DNA of 64,000 bases from Siderastrea siderea (GCA_964030785.1 OZ034969.1:40505201-40569200), one strand, 5' to 3'. Positions 52,367 to 64,000 are shown, counted from the stretch's first letter. Made by a program: numbers and translations. The notes: a model not told the origin generated them from the sequence alone.

Positions 52367-53242
52367 ATGGCCAAAAATCACAAAAAACATTCGAAACAAG
52401 GATCGAGCTCATCCGTAGATGAAGAAGATATGGCCACCTCGAATTGCGAATCTCTACGGAGCTCTATAGATAGTCTAAACAAAGTGGTGACAGACGGCTT
52501 CGCAAACACATCCATAGTGATATAGACAATCTTCGCCTCGAATTAAATACCGATATCGATGGAATTAAACGTACTATTAGGGATATCGAAAAAAGCCTGG
52601 AGAGCACGCAAGAAGATGTCGAAGTTGTAAAGGAGGACGTGAAGAAGGTGACCGAGGATCTTTCAAAGAGCACCAACACCTTGAATGAAAAAATCGTGAA
52701 GCTTGAGCAGTTTTCAAAGAGCCCTGAAGTCACTGAAGCCTTGAATGCAAAAATTGCGGAGCTCGAAACCCAACTCAGGTAGCAGATAGAGGATAAAAAT
52801 CAGACTCGAACAGTATACTCGAAGAGAAAACCTTCGCTTCAACAACATTTTGGAAACAGAGGATGAGGACTGCAACTCAGTTATTCAAAACATTATTCAG
52901 CAAATGGAGATTGATTCCTCTACAATACGGTACCATGCTGTGCATCGAGTAGGGAAAAAATTGCAAGGAAGACACAGGCCGATTATTGTACGTTTTGTAA
53001 GTCATGAAGACAGAGAGCTTGTGTGGTCCAAACGAGGTAAGATTAAACAAATACATTAACTTGAAGAAACCTACATAACAGAGGATTACGCCCGGGCGAT
53101 CCAAAAAGAGAGACAAATCTTAATTAAAGCTATGATGAAAGCTCGAAATGATGGAATAGACAACGTTAAAGTAGTAGGCAGTTTTCTGGTGGTAAACGGT
53201 GAGAAATTCGACTGTAGTTCGATCCCAGACAGTTTGATGTGA
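52367..53242 (+). pseudogene. L1-like ORF1 RNA-binding protein
   Basis: ATG 52367 (MAKNHKKHSKQGSSSSVDEED). A coiled coil (SLESTQEDVEVVKEDVKKV, NEKIVKLEQF) is followed by an RRM-like part (NLRFNNILET to HAVHRVGKKLQGRHRPIIVRF) and a C-terminal domain (DYARAIQKERQILI, VVGSFLVVNGEKF) ending at TGA 53240-53242. Breaks occur near 52500, 52780, 52850 and 53057. L1 ORF1 trimers bind the LINE RNA and act as chaperone. Confidence 0.65.
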
Positions 53243-53639
53243 CTTTAGCTTTAAAAATTAAAAAAAATGCCTTGAAGGTCTCTGTACTTTGAAAACATAT
53301 TTGATAAGAAGGGCAACACAGAAGAAATACTGCTTGAGAGGATTCATTTGAATTGTCACCCATCTTATGCCGTACAAACTATTAAACATATTTACCTGGT
53401 CGGTTTGTGCATACTAATTTTGCAGTTGCACGAGAAAAATCCATTTTAGGTGAGATGATGGACAAAACCTCAAGGGCAAAAAGCCCAACAATGGAGAGTG
53501 TTTATTTCAGTATGCTGTGCTGCTCTTCTGTGTATATATTTAAATCTTTGTTTGTTACGTGCGTTAATTCGTTCCCTAGGTATTTGTTCTCACACCGTGG
53601 CTACCCATTTTGCAATAGGCAATATAAACCCAAACATAA

Positions 53640-56600
53640 ATGAATCTCAGTATCTGTTCTCTCAATGTGAGGGGAATGGGGGACAATTTGAAAAGACGAG
53701 AACTTTTCAACTGGATTAGAAAGAAAAAACACTCAATTTATATGCTGCAAGAAGTTCACTGTTCTGAAAACACAAATTCCATGTGGTCTGCAGAATGGGG
53801 ATATAAGACTATTTTTAGTGGACAAGCTAGCAGTAAGTGTGTGGTCGCCATTTTGTTTAACAACACCTTCAGCTTTAAAATCTGAAAATCCTTCTCTGAC
53901 CCAAACGGTAGATTCATTATCTGCGATATCAAAACAGAGCAGAAATGTATTACTTTAGCTACATTATACGTGCCTAATGTTGATGATCCAAGATTGTTTG
54001 AGATTGTCTTTGAACATCTGCTCGACTTTGAGTGTGACGAAATCATCATAGGAGGAGACTTTAATCTTGTTTTGAACACAGATATGGACAAAAAAGGTGG
54101 ACTTGCTAGGACAAACAGTAAGTCTCAAGAAATAGTTAACAACCTCGCTGCCCAATTGGATTTAATAGACGCGTAGAGAATAATAAACCCGGATAGTCGT
54201 AAATACACTTGGCGCCGGAGAAGGCCTGAAATCTCATGCCGCCTTGATTTTTTCCTCGTAAGCCAGAGTCTTGTGCAGCGTTACGAGTGCGAATATCTCA
54301 GCTGGTTAAAAAACAGATCGCTTGCTAATCGACATCAGAATAGCTCTTCACTCAAACCCTAGAGGTCCAGGTTTCTGGAAACTTAACACTTCCTTTCTAA
54401 CTGAAATAGACTATGTTAATCGAATTCGAGATGTTATTAAGAAAACACATGAAGAATATCAATACGATGATACCGTAAACAGAGCCTTACTATGGGAGAT
54501 GATGAAACTTAAAATAAGAGAGCAGTCAATAAAGTACGCAATGGCTAAAAAGGCAAAAATGTCAAGGCAAGAAGAAGAACTTGAGGAAGAAATTAATTCT
54601 TAGCAAAATTACATTGAATCCAACCAAATAAATCCAAATGATAAAACAAAGACCTTTGGCATCCTCGAGGCTAGAAAAAGTGAACTGGAAAAGATTATTG
54701 AGTATCGCACCAAAGCGTCAATTTTAAGGTCTAGATGCAGATGGTATAACGAAGGGGAAAAAAACACGAAATACTTTCTAAATTTGGAAAAACAACATTT
54801 TAAGCAAGGAGCCATCACCCAGCTAAAAGCAGACGATGAAAACTTCGTTACAACCGTTAAAGAAATTTAAATCAATGTGAAGCCTTTTATAGAAACCTTT
54901 ACAGCTCAAAAACTGACCCCCTTAATGAAAAGTATGATCACATCTTCTTCGAGGCTTCTACAGAAAAGAAACTAAATCAAATTGAGCAGGATAGATGCGA
55001 GGGTTCTTTGACGAGAGCAGAATGCCTAAAGGCTCTTAAAGAAATGGATTCCAATAAAACACCGGGCTCTGACGGGTTACCTGCTGAATTTTATAAAATC
55101 TTTTGGAATGATATTGCTGACTTCCTTCTTGGTTCAATCAATTATGCTTATAAAACAGGGCAACTATCCGTATCTCAGAAGCATGGAATCGTTAAACTCA
55201 TTCCAAAAAAAGATGCAGAGCCATATCATGTTAAAAACTGGCGTCCAATATCTCTGTTAAACTGCGACTACAAACTGGCTACGAAAGCTGTCGCTAATCG
55301 ACTCAAACAAGTACTTCCTAAACTTGTTGATAACGATCAGACCGGTTTTCTTATAGGTAGATTTATCGGGGAGAATATCAGACTTATTGATAGTGTCATT
55401 AATTTTACAGCTGCTAAAAACATTCCTGGGCTTCTAGTTTTCCTTGATTTTGAGAAAGCCTTCGATACAGTAGAGTGGCCGTTCATACAGAAAACCTTTC
55501 AACACTTTAATTTTGGCCCATCCATTATCAGCTGGATTAAGCTCTTTTATCATGGTATAGAAACCTGTATCTTGAACAATGGCTGGTCTAGTAATTTTTT
55601 CAAACTAGAAAGAGGGGTAAGACAAGGCTGTCCACTGTCACCTTATCTGTTCATTCTATGTGCAGAAATCCTTGCGGATGCAATAAGAAATGACAATAAC
55701 ATCAAAGGTATAACAGTTGATGGACAGAAAATTAAAATCAGTTTATATGCAGACGATACAACTCTTATTCTAGATGGATCTAGGGCATCTTTCCAAAATT
55801 CACTGCAGGTATTAGAGCCTTTTAGTTTGATATCAGGTCTCCGATTAAATTACAAAAAAAACAGAAGTGCTGTGGATTGGCGCCAATGCCGGTAGCGAAG
55901 AAAAATTGTGTCCTGAACATGATTTGAAATGGATGAAAAATAAAGTCAAAACTCTAGGTGTATGGCTCTCAACCAACAAAATAATAACGACGAAAGCTAA
56001 CTATGATGAAAAGTTAACAACACTCAAGGAAAGCTTGAGCTGCTGGAAACTGTGAAGATTAAGTCTACTTGGAAAAATCACAGTGTTAAAAAGCTTAATT
56101 GTTTCTCAGCTCACGTATATTTTGTCACCTTTGCCAACAAACCAGTGTGCTGTTGACGAGGTCAACACCCTTTTCTTCAAGTTTTTGTGGAACGGCAAAG
56201 GTGACAAGATCAAGCGTGATGTAATGATCAGTGAATACGAAGATGGAGGAATAAAGATGATTGATATAAGACTTTTCACCCAAGCCTTAAAACTAAACTG
56301 GGTGAAAAAGTACCTTGACACAGGAAATCATGCAAAATGGAAGCTGTTTTTCAATTTACAATTAAGAGACTCAGGAGGCGGTACTATCTTCAAAGGTAAT
56401 CTGCACAAAAAGGATTTACTAGCCTACTTCAAGGTATCAGATGTTTTCTTGCAAGAAATTTTGTAGACCTGGTCAAATATTAACTACCTAGATAATATTT
56501 CTTCAAAGGAACAGTTACTTTCACAGTATCTCTGGCTGAACTCTCTCATTCGAGTCAATAATAAACCAATACACTATGCAGCATGGCCTTCTCAAGGAAT

Positions 56601-57440
56601 ACAGAATATTGGTCATTTGATGGAAAATGAGACTTAAGATTTCTATCCTTCTCTGAATTCAAAGAGCGTTATAATATCAAGACAAACTTTCTATCTTTCT
56701 GTGGAGTAATATCAGCCATAAAACATTTGGTCATAACCTTTAAGAAAAACGCCTCTCACCGAAACACTAACTATGAAAGTTTTCTTGATAAGTTTTTAAA
56801 GGCAAAAAATCCAAATAGAGCTGCATACAAAAAACTTGTAGAAAAGAAACAAAAGCAGCCCGTTAACAGCCAAACGAAATGGTCGGTGGACTGCACGATA
56901 GAAGAAAATGAAACTATTGACTGGAAGACTGCTTGCAAGTTACCTTTTCAATGAACGAAAATATCAAAACTTCTTGTTTTTCAATTTAAACTCTTACACA
57001 GGAGACTGGCCACTAATAATTTCTTTAAAAAAAAATAATTCTAAACGACAACGACCTTTGCAGCTTCTGCCAACTCGAAGAGGAAACTCTTATCCATCTT
57101 TTCTGGAACTGTACGGTAACTTCCTCCTTTTGGGATAACTTTAAGCAATGGCTGCTCAATAATGAAACTTCTCTACGTTCGCTTGAGTTAACGCCTTCCT
57201 TGGTTATAGGTTTAAAGCCCCACCCATTTCTTCGCAAGTATTTCTACTTTTTATTCTTAGTCGCAAGACTTTACACTTGGACCTGTAGAACACGATGTAC
57301 TCATCCTACGATAGACAATTTCCCCCTTTTCCTCTCACATTACAATCTTTGACAGATATTTTTTCCTGCCTTTTGCGGATTGAGGACCAGGTATGTGAAA
57401 TGGTAGCTAGTCAGGGTACGTGTAGTTCGAAAAGATAGCA
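53640..57440 (+). pseudogene. L1-like ORF2: endonuclease, reverse transcriptase, zinc module
   Basis: ATG 53640 (MNLSICSLNVRGM). Endonuclease blocks: YMLQEVH, IIGGDFNLVLN and, in a shifted frame, SCRLDFFLVS. RT from about 55008: NKTPGSDGLPAEFY, KNWRPISLLN, LVFLDFEKAFDTVEW (motif A), RGVRQGCPLSPYLF and LYADDTTLI (YADD box). Thereafter KFLWNGKGDKIKRDV and, near 57060-57110, LEEETLIHLFWNC of the terminal zinc module. The longest intact frame is the RT (55008-55895). At least seven breaks exclude activity. Confidence 0.72.
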
Positions 57441-57841
57441 TAATAAGTTCAGTTTTTTTTTGGGGGGGGGGGGGGGTAATGTAAGCTAGTATTGTTGAAA
57501 GTAACGAATGTTATGTAATAACTATATGCTGTATTTTCTACTCTGCTGTACTGCTATATAGCATTTTCCGCTGCTTACTATCAATAAATTTATTTTAAAA
57601 ATGTAAGTAAAATATAGTATGTAGACCTGTATGGTATGTCAGTATTATGTAAGTGTTATGTTATCTATTAAGTTAGTATGTAACTAATGTTCTTTAAGTG
57701 AAGTGTAGTATGTATGGCATGTATTATGTCAATATGATGTCATGTAAGTTAGTATGTAAATATTATGTAAGTTAGTATGATAGACGTAATGCAAGTAAAT
57801 AAAGTGTAATAAAAAAAAGTTTTGTCCTTTAAAAAAAAAAA

Positions 57842-58236
57842 CTTGTTTATTACTGATGCAAATCCAATTTTCACCATCATCTTCCAGTGTGCAACAAACA
57901 TTCCTCATACCACATAATTTCTTTTAGCAGCTTTTGTTCACACAGGTTGGACAAAGGTGGCCTTTGCTGCCAAAAATCACTACAATTTCTCTAACTGTAT
58001 ACACGAGCACGACCATACAGCCTGCATCGAGCAAAAAATTCACTGATGTCCCATAGGACAGCTGTTTTAGTAGAGTAGTTAATGCCCTCCGGTTTGAAGT
58101 GAAAACCAAGTGTTTGGCACTGAAAGTGACTAAGTGGTTTAATGAGACTCAGGCAAAGAGGAATAACTTGCAGTATAGGTTCACTGGGAAGGACTCAAGA
58201 TTTTTTTGTCACAACTTCGTGTAACTAATTAAGTTA
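57842..58236. other. Unassigned sequence
   Basis: No supported gene. A minus-strand stretch near 57890-58100 contains HLCPTCVNKSC-like cysteine-rich codons, possibly a decayed zinc-binding segment, but frames do not hold. Confidence 0.25.
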
Positions 58237-58842
58237 TTGAGTTGTGAGGGTGATTCCAAAAAGCAGAGACTCACCGTTCTAGTGTATGCTTTTGTTGGAC
58301 TCAAATTGAGAGACTGTGTTTCACTTTTCAACCGCTTTGAGATCACAAACGAACAACTTCAGAAACTTGCAGCAAAGTCACGGAAATATTTCACGGCAGA
58401 TGCCTTATTTCTACCCTCTTCAGTTAACCTGACAGTGTGGACTTTGTGGCACATTGTTCCAGCCCATGCTAAAGAGGTTTTTCAGAAATATGGCCAAGGC
58501 CTTTGCACAGTTACAATGGAGGGCAGGGAGGCTAAGCATATTGTTTTAATGAAGCTTTCTGAAAATAGCTCATTTCAAAGGCAGTGGCATGACATTTTTA
58601 AACATGAGTTCATTATGTTAATTTGGTTGCCAGAGAAAGGATTTGACACATTTCTCTACAGACCAAGTAAGGATGTTTACATCCCCAGCAGAGTGTTTGA
58701 CAATAGCAATTACTGGTATTGTGGTTTAGAAAAGGCTGACCCAGCAGATGTCAGCATTGCTATTTCTGTGGAGACCAAATATAAAACTATTCAGGAGAGC
58801 CTTTTGGCAGGAACAATTCATGGTAGCTTAAATTCATTATAG
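58237..58842 (+). pseudogene. ORF of unknown family (about 200 codons)
   Basis: The frame is open from a TTG at 58237 (upstream stop in TAA near 58230), so the N-terminus is missing. It encodes VNLTVWTLWHIVPAHAKEVFQKYGQGLCTVTMEGREAKHIVL followed by F-x-x-QWHDIFKHEFIMLIWLPEKG and IPSRVFDNSNYWYCGL. I believe related sequences recur in cnidarian genomes, probably as part of an undescribed transposon, but I cannot name the family. Codon use looks protein-like throughout and no internal break is seen. Confidence 0.45.
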
Positions 58843-58929
58843 ACAACGTGTTCAAAGACACCTAAATGGGTCGTATGATGGCGAGACCCATGGACTATAA
58901 CCTTCACATGAAACGTGCCTGCAGAGGTT

Positions 58930-59470
58930 TTTTGCTGTTGTACTCAATGACCGTAATGACAATGTGAAAGGCTTGTGCAGGCTGTAGCACCTGCTATGTT
59001 GGCAAGACAAACCAACATCTTGCTACACGTGTTCGTGAATACTTAACATCTGACAAGAATTCACACATCTTCCAACACATAAACAGGTCAGAGACATGCA
59101 AAGCTTCGTGTTCAGATGCTTTTCAATTCTTGACCCCGCCTCCATGTCTTTCAAACTCAAAATCAAGGAGGTTTTAGACATCGGGTAGGAAAAACCCTTG
59201 TTAAACAAACAAGTCAATCACGTCAATCTATCTCTTTCATTTTAATTGTCCTTGTTGATTTCACTTTTTTCATTTTTTTGCATTTTCAACACCATTGTAT
59301 TTCAGTTATTCATATTCATGTTGTTATTTAGTAATTAATATTCTATGTACATTGTATTTATATCACACCGACTAGCGGTCTTATTTGCATTTGAAACTGA
59401 CGATGGATGTTATAAGATCATCCAAAACATGTTTTTTAAACTCAAAACCATGTGTCTTTATTTGAAAATT
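58930..59470 (+). mobile_element. Penelope-like element 3' fragment with GIY-YIG remnant
   Basis: From about 58975: CAGCSTCYVGKTNQHLATRVREYL then NSHIFQHIN, the GIY-YIG core with its conserved YVGKT and downstream Arg plus an H-x-x-x-x-H tail. Frame changes follow near 59040 and 59190. The 3' end has GACGATGGATGTTATAAGATCATCC followed by FKLKTMCLYL-type codons near 59440. Unrelated in detail to the Penelope piece at 5.2-5.7 kb. Confidence 0.6.
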
Positions 59471-59800
59471 TATTAGGTGTTATAATTATTTATTACATGT
59501 TATTAATTACATGCTAAAGTTGATTCAATAAAGGTTGCATGTAACAATGGTTTTGCCTTTTGGATAACTGTTTACTTAGCCCTCTTCCTTGATGGGAGAG
59601 GGGAAGTTTTATAGGTACCTACCACTGGAAAGGCTATGGTTTTTGAACATTTTGGTCTGGCACAGAAAAACAAAAAATTCTCTTTGGTCTGAAACAGAGC
59701 ATTTCTTTCATCATTTATTCTGAAACAGTCACAAACATTTACATTTTGTTCTCTGGAACAGGGTAACGGTTTACAGAGCTTATTGGTCCACACCCATCAA
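59471..59800. other. Non-coding
   Basis: No supported gene. AT-rich sequence, ending in a C homopolymer at 59823-59839 just downstream. Confidence 0.3.
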
Positions 59801-59869
59801 TTATTTGGTTTATGCCCTCTTACCCCCCCCCCCCCCCCCACTTACGTCCACATTTGCATGCAGCTACGA

Positions 59870-60170
59870 AGTTTGCGATTTTCGTGTGCTTGCGCAAAAT
59901 CGCAAAAATAGCAAGGTTGAAAATGTTTTGCGTTCACTTGCGATTTTTCACAATTCTTAGTCTTGTTAATGATAAAAGTCGAAAGCAAGTTGTGGATTTT
60001 GCGAAATTGCAAAAAATAGCAAGGCCACCGATTTTTGCATTCATTTACACTTTTTAACAGTTCTTTGTCTCGTTAATGACAGAAATACAAAGCACGCTTG
60101 CGGGATTGCCAAAAATTGCAAGGTCGACCATTTTTCGTGTTCACTTGTGATTTTTTACACAGTGTCAACT
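59870..60170 (+). repeat. Minisatellite, about three ~110-bp units
   Basis: Successive units share GCGATTTT, GCAAAAATAGCAAGG or GCAAAAAATAGCAAGG, TTCACTTGCGATTTTTCACA and TTGTTAATGA/CGTTAATGA words. Divergence between units is high. No coding capacity. Confidence 0.6.
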
Positions 60171-60254
60171 GCCATTCTTTTGTCTTTTGTCTTGCTAACT
60201 CCCTCAGATACAACAGGATCTATGAATATCAGAAGAACTAACGAAGCAAGTGGC

Positions 60255-60530
60255 ACACACATCCCTCATTCTTTAAGCACGTAACATGAGACATCACATG
60301 ACACTATGCATCTTTCATTCTTTAAGCACGCAATGCGAGATGTAACATAAATCTATGAATATCCCTTGTTCTTTAAGCTCTCAGCGTGAGATATACCAGG
60401 CATATATGAATATCCCTCATTTTTTAAACTCCAAGCGCGAGATATAACGAGAACCTATGAATAACCCTTGTTCTAAAAGCACCTAGCACCAGATTTAACA
60501 ATCTAGGAAACTTCCCTTGTTCTCTGGGGG
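60255..60530 (+). repeat. Minisatellite, about five ~57-bp units
   Basis: Units contain TATGAATATCCCTTGTTCTTTAAG then a CGCGAGATATAAC-like end. Words CCCTCATT/CCCTTGTT and GAGATATA recur every 55-60 bases. Confidence 0.6.
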
Positions 60531-61087
60531 TAGATGGAGGGGGAATGCACGAGCAGAGAATTGGGGGCGATTTTATCCCAGTCTCTCCCAAGCGTGCCTG
60601 GCAGCTTGGCAGCAGTCTGGCAGGTTTCTACTGAAGTCTTCGCTACACTCAGTAGCTTGTTTAAACTCATCTGTAGCAAAAGTTTAGCCACGTCAAGTGT
60701 AACAAAAGCCATCAAAAGGAACACCAACTTCAGTCCTTTGTGATAGTCTTTAGGGATCATAAACAGGAAAATTAACAACCGAAAAGCATTGTTTCATAAA
60801 ACCATTGTTACAGCAGTTTTCTCTAACACGAGCCCTTCAAGGAATTTTTCCCAACAGCTAAATGTTTTTTAGTGGATGTCAATCATCTGTTTCTACGACA
60901 ATTTTTTCGAATTCTCTCACGCTGATTGGCTCTTGCTGATTGTCATATGTAACGCAATCGTGTCTGGGGCCGTAGATAAACTGATTTTGCGAACCTGTTG
61001 TGCCCTCCGGTTCTCAAAAGTTTTGTGACAGTACTGAAGCAATTCTGCAAATATTCATTGAGGACACAATTGTTATTCTGTAAATTT
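60531..61087. other. Non-coding
   Basis: A minus-strand ORF (60503-60778) has no recognisable features. Otherwise nothing. Confidence 0.3.
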
Positions 61088-63780
61088 CAGTGCTCGACCT
61101 TAGCGGTAGTCCACTAGTCCGGGACCAGTAAAAATTGGCTTTGGACTAGTAGAAATTAAGAACTACTAGTCACTGGGCTTGTGTCATTAGAGGTGGTGTT
61201 GGAAAGATAATAAAGAAAAATCGCAAAAGAGAAAAGAAAAACTAGAAAGAGATGAAATACCTTTTCTCACATTTTACTATAATTCCAAGTGTTAGCCAGA
61301 CAAATTATAAAACAAACAGGATTTCACCCGCAACAAATGAGATCCGCTCGATCGGTCAAAATCCTAAAATTATGACGAAGACTGGGCACTAGTGGGACCC
61401 AGTAGTTCACGGACTAGGCAGACCTCCATCTTGGATTTTGTCGATTGCTCATGCTTGATCAAGCATGAAGAGAATAGATTCGTTCTTCGATAAAGTTCCT
61501 GGTGATAATCCCCCCCCTCCCCCCAATTTAAAAAGCAGCGGAAACCGAATGATGCTGAGAAAGAAGTTGACGCCAAACAAACTTCAGAAGCAGAAAATTC
61601 TGGCAAGACGACGAGTGAGTCCAACTCAAACACCGCGAAAGCATGTGCTCAACATTTTCATCCTGAATGGAAAGCAACTTTTCCCTGGGTCTATTACGTG
61701 GACGGAAAAATGTTTTGCCGCACTTGCCAAGAATCACAACAATCAAACGACTCGTCCAATTTCGTCAGCGGATGCCCAAGTTTAGAATCGAATCTTTAAG
61801 AAGTCATGCGAAATCCACAGGACATGTCCAGACTGAGAAAGCAATGCGTGCAAAGGAAAGGCCAATGGAAGCCCCTTTACCAAGAGCTCTTCTCATTGTT
61901 TCAGAAGAGGTGAGACAGAAAATGGAAAAGCTATTTGATGTAGCATACATGACAGCAAAACTTGAACTACCATTTATGACTTACCCCAGTCTATGCACTT
62001 TAGAGAAAAAACATGGAGTGTTGTTGGGAAACACTTATCAAACGGACAAAGCCTGCAAAAATTTTGTCATTGCCATTTCTGATGAGCTAAAGAACAGGTT
62101 CTCTGAAGAGATCAAGAGAGTGCGATTTCTTGGCCTTATGGCCAATGGTGCTACAGATGTGGGTACCAGGGAAGTGGAAGATGTTTATGTCAGATTTGTT
62201 AAAGATGGGGTTCCTGTAAATAAGTTTGCTGGACTAAAGGAATGTATGGATGCCAAGGCCACTGGTGTAACAGAAGCAATCAAACAAGCAATGGAAGAAG
62301 TAGATGAAAGCTGGAAACAGAAGCTAGTTTGCCTTGGAACTGATGGGGCTAATGTTATGATGGGAGACATAAGAGTGTATTTACTCTACTGAAGACTGAT
62401 GTTCCAACTTCCAAGCCTAGTCAGCATTCATTGCATTGCTCATAACCTGGGATTTCAAGACACCGTCAAAGAAGTCAAACTTTTCAAAGATGCAAGAGAA
62501 ATGCTACAAGGGATTTGGAAACACTACAAATACTCTTGCAAGGCAGTGTGTGAACTTAAGGCTCTAGCAGAGTTAATGGATGAAAGGGCCTACAAGGCAG
62601 TAAAAGCAGATGGATCAAGGTGGATACCTCATCTAGAGAGAGCACTTAGTGTGTTGCTTACTGAAAACTACAAGTTAATTGTTATGCACTTTCAACATGC
62701 AAGTCAAGCAAGAGATTGCAGTGTTGAGATGCAGGGCAGAGCAACAAACTATGCAAAGAAACTGACAAGTTATCTGTTTGTCAAATTCTTGCATTTTCTT
62801 TTAGACATCATGAAACAAGTCAGCAAGGTGTCCCTTGTTTTTCAGAGAGACGAAAATACGATTGCTGTAGTCCAAGACAAAGTGAACACCCTTATTGGCA
62901 GTTTGGATGCCATGAAGATTAGATCAGGGGAGCACCTAAGATCATTTGAGCAGTCAGTTGGTGCTGACAACAGCTTTAGTGGAGTGATTCTGTCCAAGAA
63001 TGCTGGTGATGATGCTTCTTTTGACATTACTAGAAACAGCCTGATTGAATTGGCAAGAAAGTTCATCAGCAGCAGATTCTCTAACTTCATTGACGACCCA
63101 ATTTTGAAGGCAGCAGCCTATATAACAGAACCGTTGCTCTGGCCCCATGACAGAATGGGTTTACTTGTGTGTGGTGAAGAACACTTGAACACTTTAATTC
63201 ACCACTTTGCTTTTATTCTGCAAAGGCCTACAGTTGCTTTTGATGAGCAAGCTTGTGAGGAGGAATGGCTTGAATTAAAGTTGCATTGCAATTGAGGGGG
63301 ATTACGTCTTCCTGCAAAGGAATTCTGGCAAGAGCTGTTTGCAAATTATTCAGCACAATTTTCTAATTTGCTTGTTATCATTGAACTTTGTCTTGTAATG
63401 CCAGTTCAAACTGCATGTTGTGAACATGGAAACAGCTGCCTATATAGAATCACGACAGACTTCAGATCAAGTCTTGGTGTGCCAATAGTTGATGCCTTGA
63501 TGTTCATTGCACTGAATGGGCCTACCCCAACTGAATACAATGCTTCTAGAGCAGTGGCCAAATGGTTCAATTCTGGGGAAAGGCTGATCACGAGGAGACC
63601 ACAAAGAATGGACACAGACTAACAAGGTTTAAGCATCTTTCTTCTAATTTCATTTATTAGGCTAAAAAAACATCGGGACCGACGATCAGGGGTTGGCTAC
63701 CAGATGATGTCTGTGGGCTAGTAATTTGACACCTCACTAGCCCAAGGACTAGTTTGCTAAAAAGTTAAGGTCGAGCATTG
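61088..63780 (+). mobile_element. hAT-superfamily DNA transposon (copy 2)
   Basis: Left end CAGTGCTCGACCTTAGC (61088) and right end GTTAAGGTCGAGCATTG (63764-63780) match inversely at 15 of 17 positions. A GGACTAGT/ACTAGTCC word lies inside each end. No clear 8-bp duplication (GTAAATTT left, ACATTTTG right). It encloses a broken transposase gene related to that of the element at 15.65-18.36 kb. Confidence 0.7.
61465..63622 (+). pseudogene. hAT transposase, several breaks
   Basis: ATG 61465 (MKRIDSFFDKV). A TTF-type finger is readable across a frame change (WVYYVDGKMFCRTC). The core runs 61800-62392 (AKLELPFMTYPSL, FLGLMANGATDVG, CLGTDGANVMMG) and 62399-63295 (SIHCIAHNLGFQD, ADGSRWIPHLERAL, ILKAAAYITEPLLWP), then, after a TGA near 63293, the dimerisation block PVQTACCEHGNSCLYRI to LMFIALNG. 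Compared with copy 1, the first catalytic block reads MANGATD where copy 1 has MTDGVTD, so the first Asp is replaced. Overall order and length equal copy 1. Confidence 0.68.
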
Positions 63781-64000
63781 ACATTTTGACTGTTAATTGA
63801 CTGAACTTCTCAGAACCAACTGTGAAGAAACAGAAGAGATTATTTGTGACGGTCTGACAGCGAGAATTTTTGAACGGCGAGAATCAGACGTTTGCTAATT
63901 GACCGCGAACTCAGAGAAGTAATTCAGTGGATTAAGGCACTTCTTCGAATAGAATAAAGGTCAGTTTTATACAAATTTGCTTCCGAAGTTTACTTTCGTT
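63781..64000. other. Non-coding
   Basis: No gene seen in the last 220 bases. Confidence 0.3.

Larger units (their letters stand above)
52367..57841 (+). mobile_element. Near full-length L1/Tx1-like LINE, degraded
   Basis: ORF1 (52367-53242), ORF2 (53640-about 57440), then a 3' UTR rich in TATGTAAGT-like words, ending in AATAAAGTGTAATAAAA and two A runs near 57820-57840. A G run of 17 sits at 57461-57477. The 5' UTR may begin near 52130. Every domain is present, but stops and frame changes are spread along both ORFs. Confidence 0.75.

Noticed and set aside
1..64000. CRISPR array or bacterial operon
   Set aside because: No regularly spaced short direct repeats with unique spacers, and introns, SINEs and LINEs show that the sequence is eukaryotic.

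Overview
The window looks like animal genomic DNA, most probably from an anthozoan cnidarian such as a stony coral or sea anemone. The reasons are AT-rich sequence, spliced exons with canonical donors and acceptors, tRNA-derived SINEs, and a mix of L1-like, Penelope, Ngaro/DIRS, Gypsy, BEL/Pao, hAT and Polinton elements that I associate with cnidarians. That attribution rests on remembered family resemblance, not on a search. Almost everything codable here is a transposable element or a degraded gene. I see no clearly intact conventional host gene, no rRNA and no CRISPR array.

Layout. 0-9.1 kb: a degraded unknown gene, an L1-type ORF1 scrap, a degraded DUF7869-like gene, a Penelope 3' piece and a three-exon BEN-domain-like gene. 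9.7-14.3 kb: an internally deleted L1-like LINE, two same-strand tRNA-headed SINEs and a Gypsy reverse-transcriptase scrap. 15.65-18.36 kb: a hAT transposon with readable terminal inverted repeats (TIRs). 19.6-20.34 kb: the end of a BEL/Pao pol. 20.475-34.412 kb: a Polinton/Maverick (adintovirus-type) element. 36.43-39.44 kb: a short LTR retrotransposon with an apparent self-priming signal. 40.9-50.2 kb: Gypsy, LINE and Ngaro/DIRS fragments and a TTAA-flanked foldback element. 50.5-57.8 kb: a twin-primed LINE copy, then a near full-length but broken L1-like LINE. 57.9-64 kb: an unknown ORF, a second Penelope piece, two minisatellites and a second, related hAT element.

The Polinton is the centrepiece. 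Its 80-bp TIRs start AGTAGT, are about 90% identical and are flanked by TATAG. Inside are protein-primed type-B DNA polymerase (+) tail to tail with a retroviral-type integrase (-), two small ORFs, then a virion block: a zinc-ribbon/PLA2-like protein, an adenain-like protease, a pX-like protein, a major capsid protein, a basic protein, a minor capsid protein, a small unknown, a proline-rich protein with a PPxY motif, a packaging ATPase and a collagen-like fibre. TATA-like motifs sit only a few bases before many of the start codons. Polymerase and integrase are riddled with stops and the polymerase motif A aspartate is replaced, while protease, pX-like, PPxY and ATPase frames remain open. A 1.1-kb TTAA-flanked element is inserted in the left TIR. 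The copy is therefore an immobile fossil that still displays nearly the whole virion gene set.

The LTR element at 36.4 kb is the second highlight. The bases just after its 5' LTR are complementary to 14 bases inside the LTR, as in Tf1/sushi self-priming, and it has lost integrase and most of gag yet keeps one long RT-RNase H frame.
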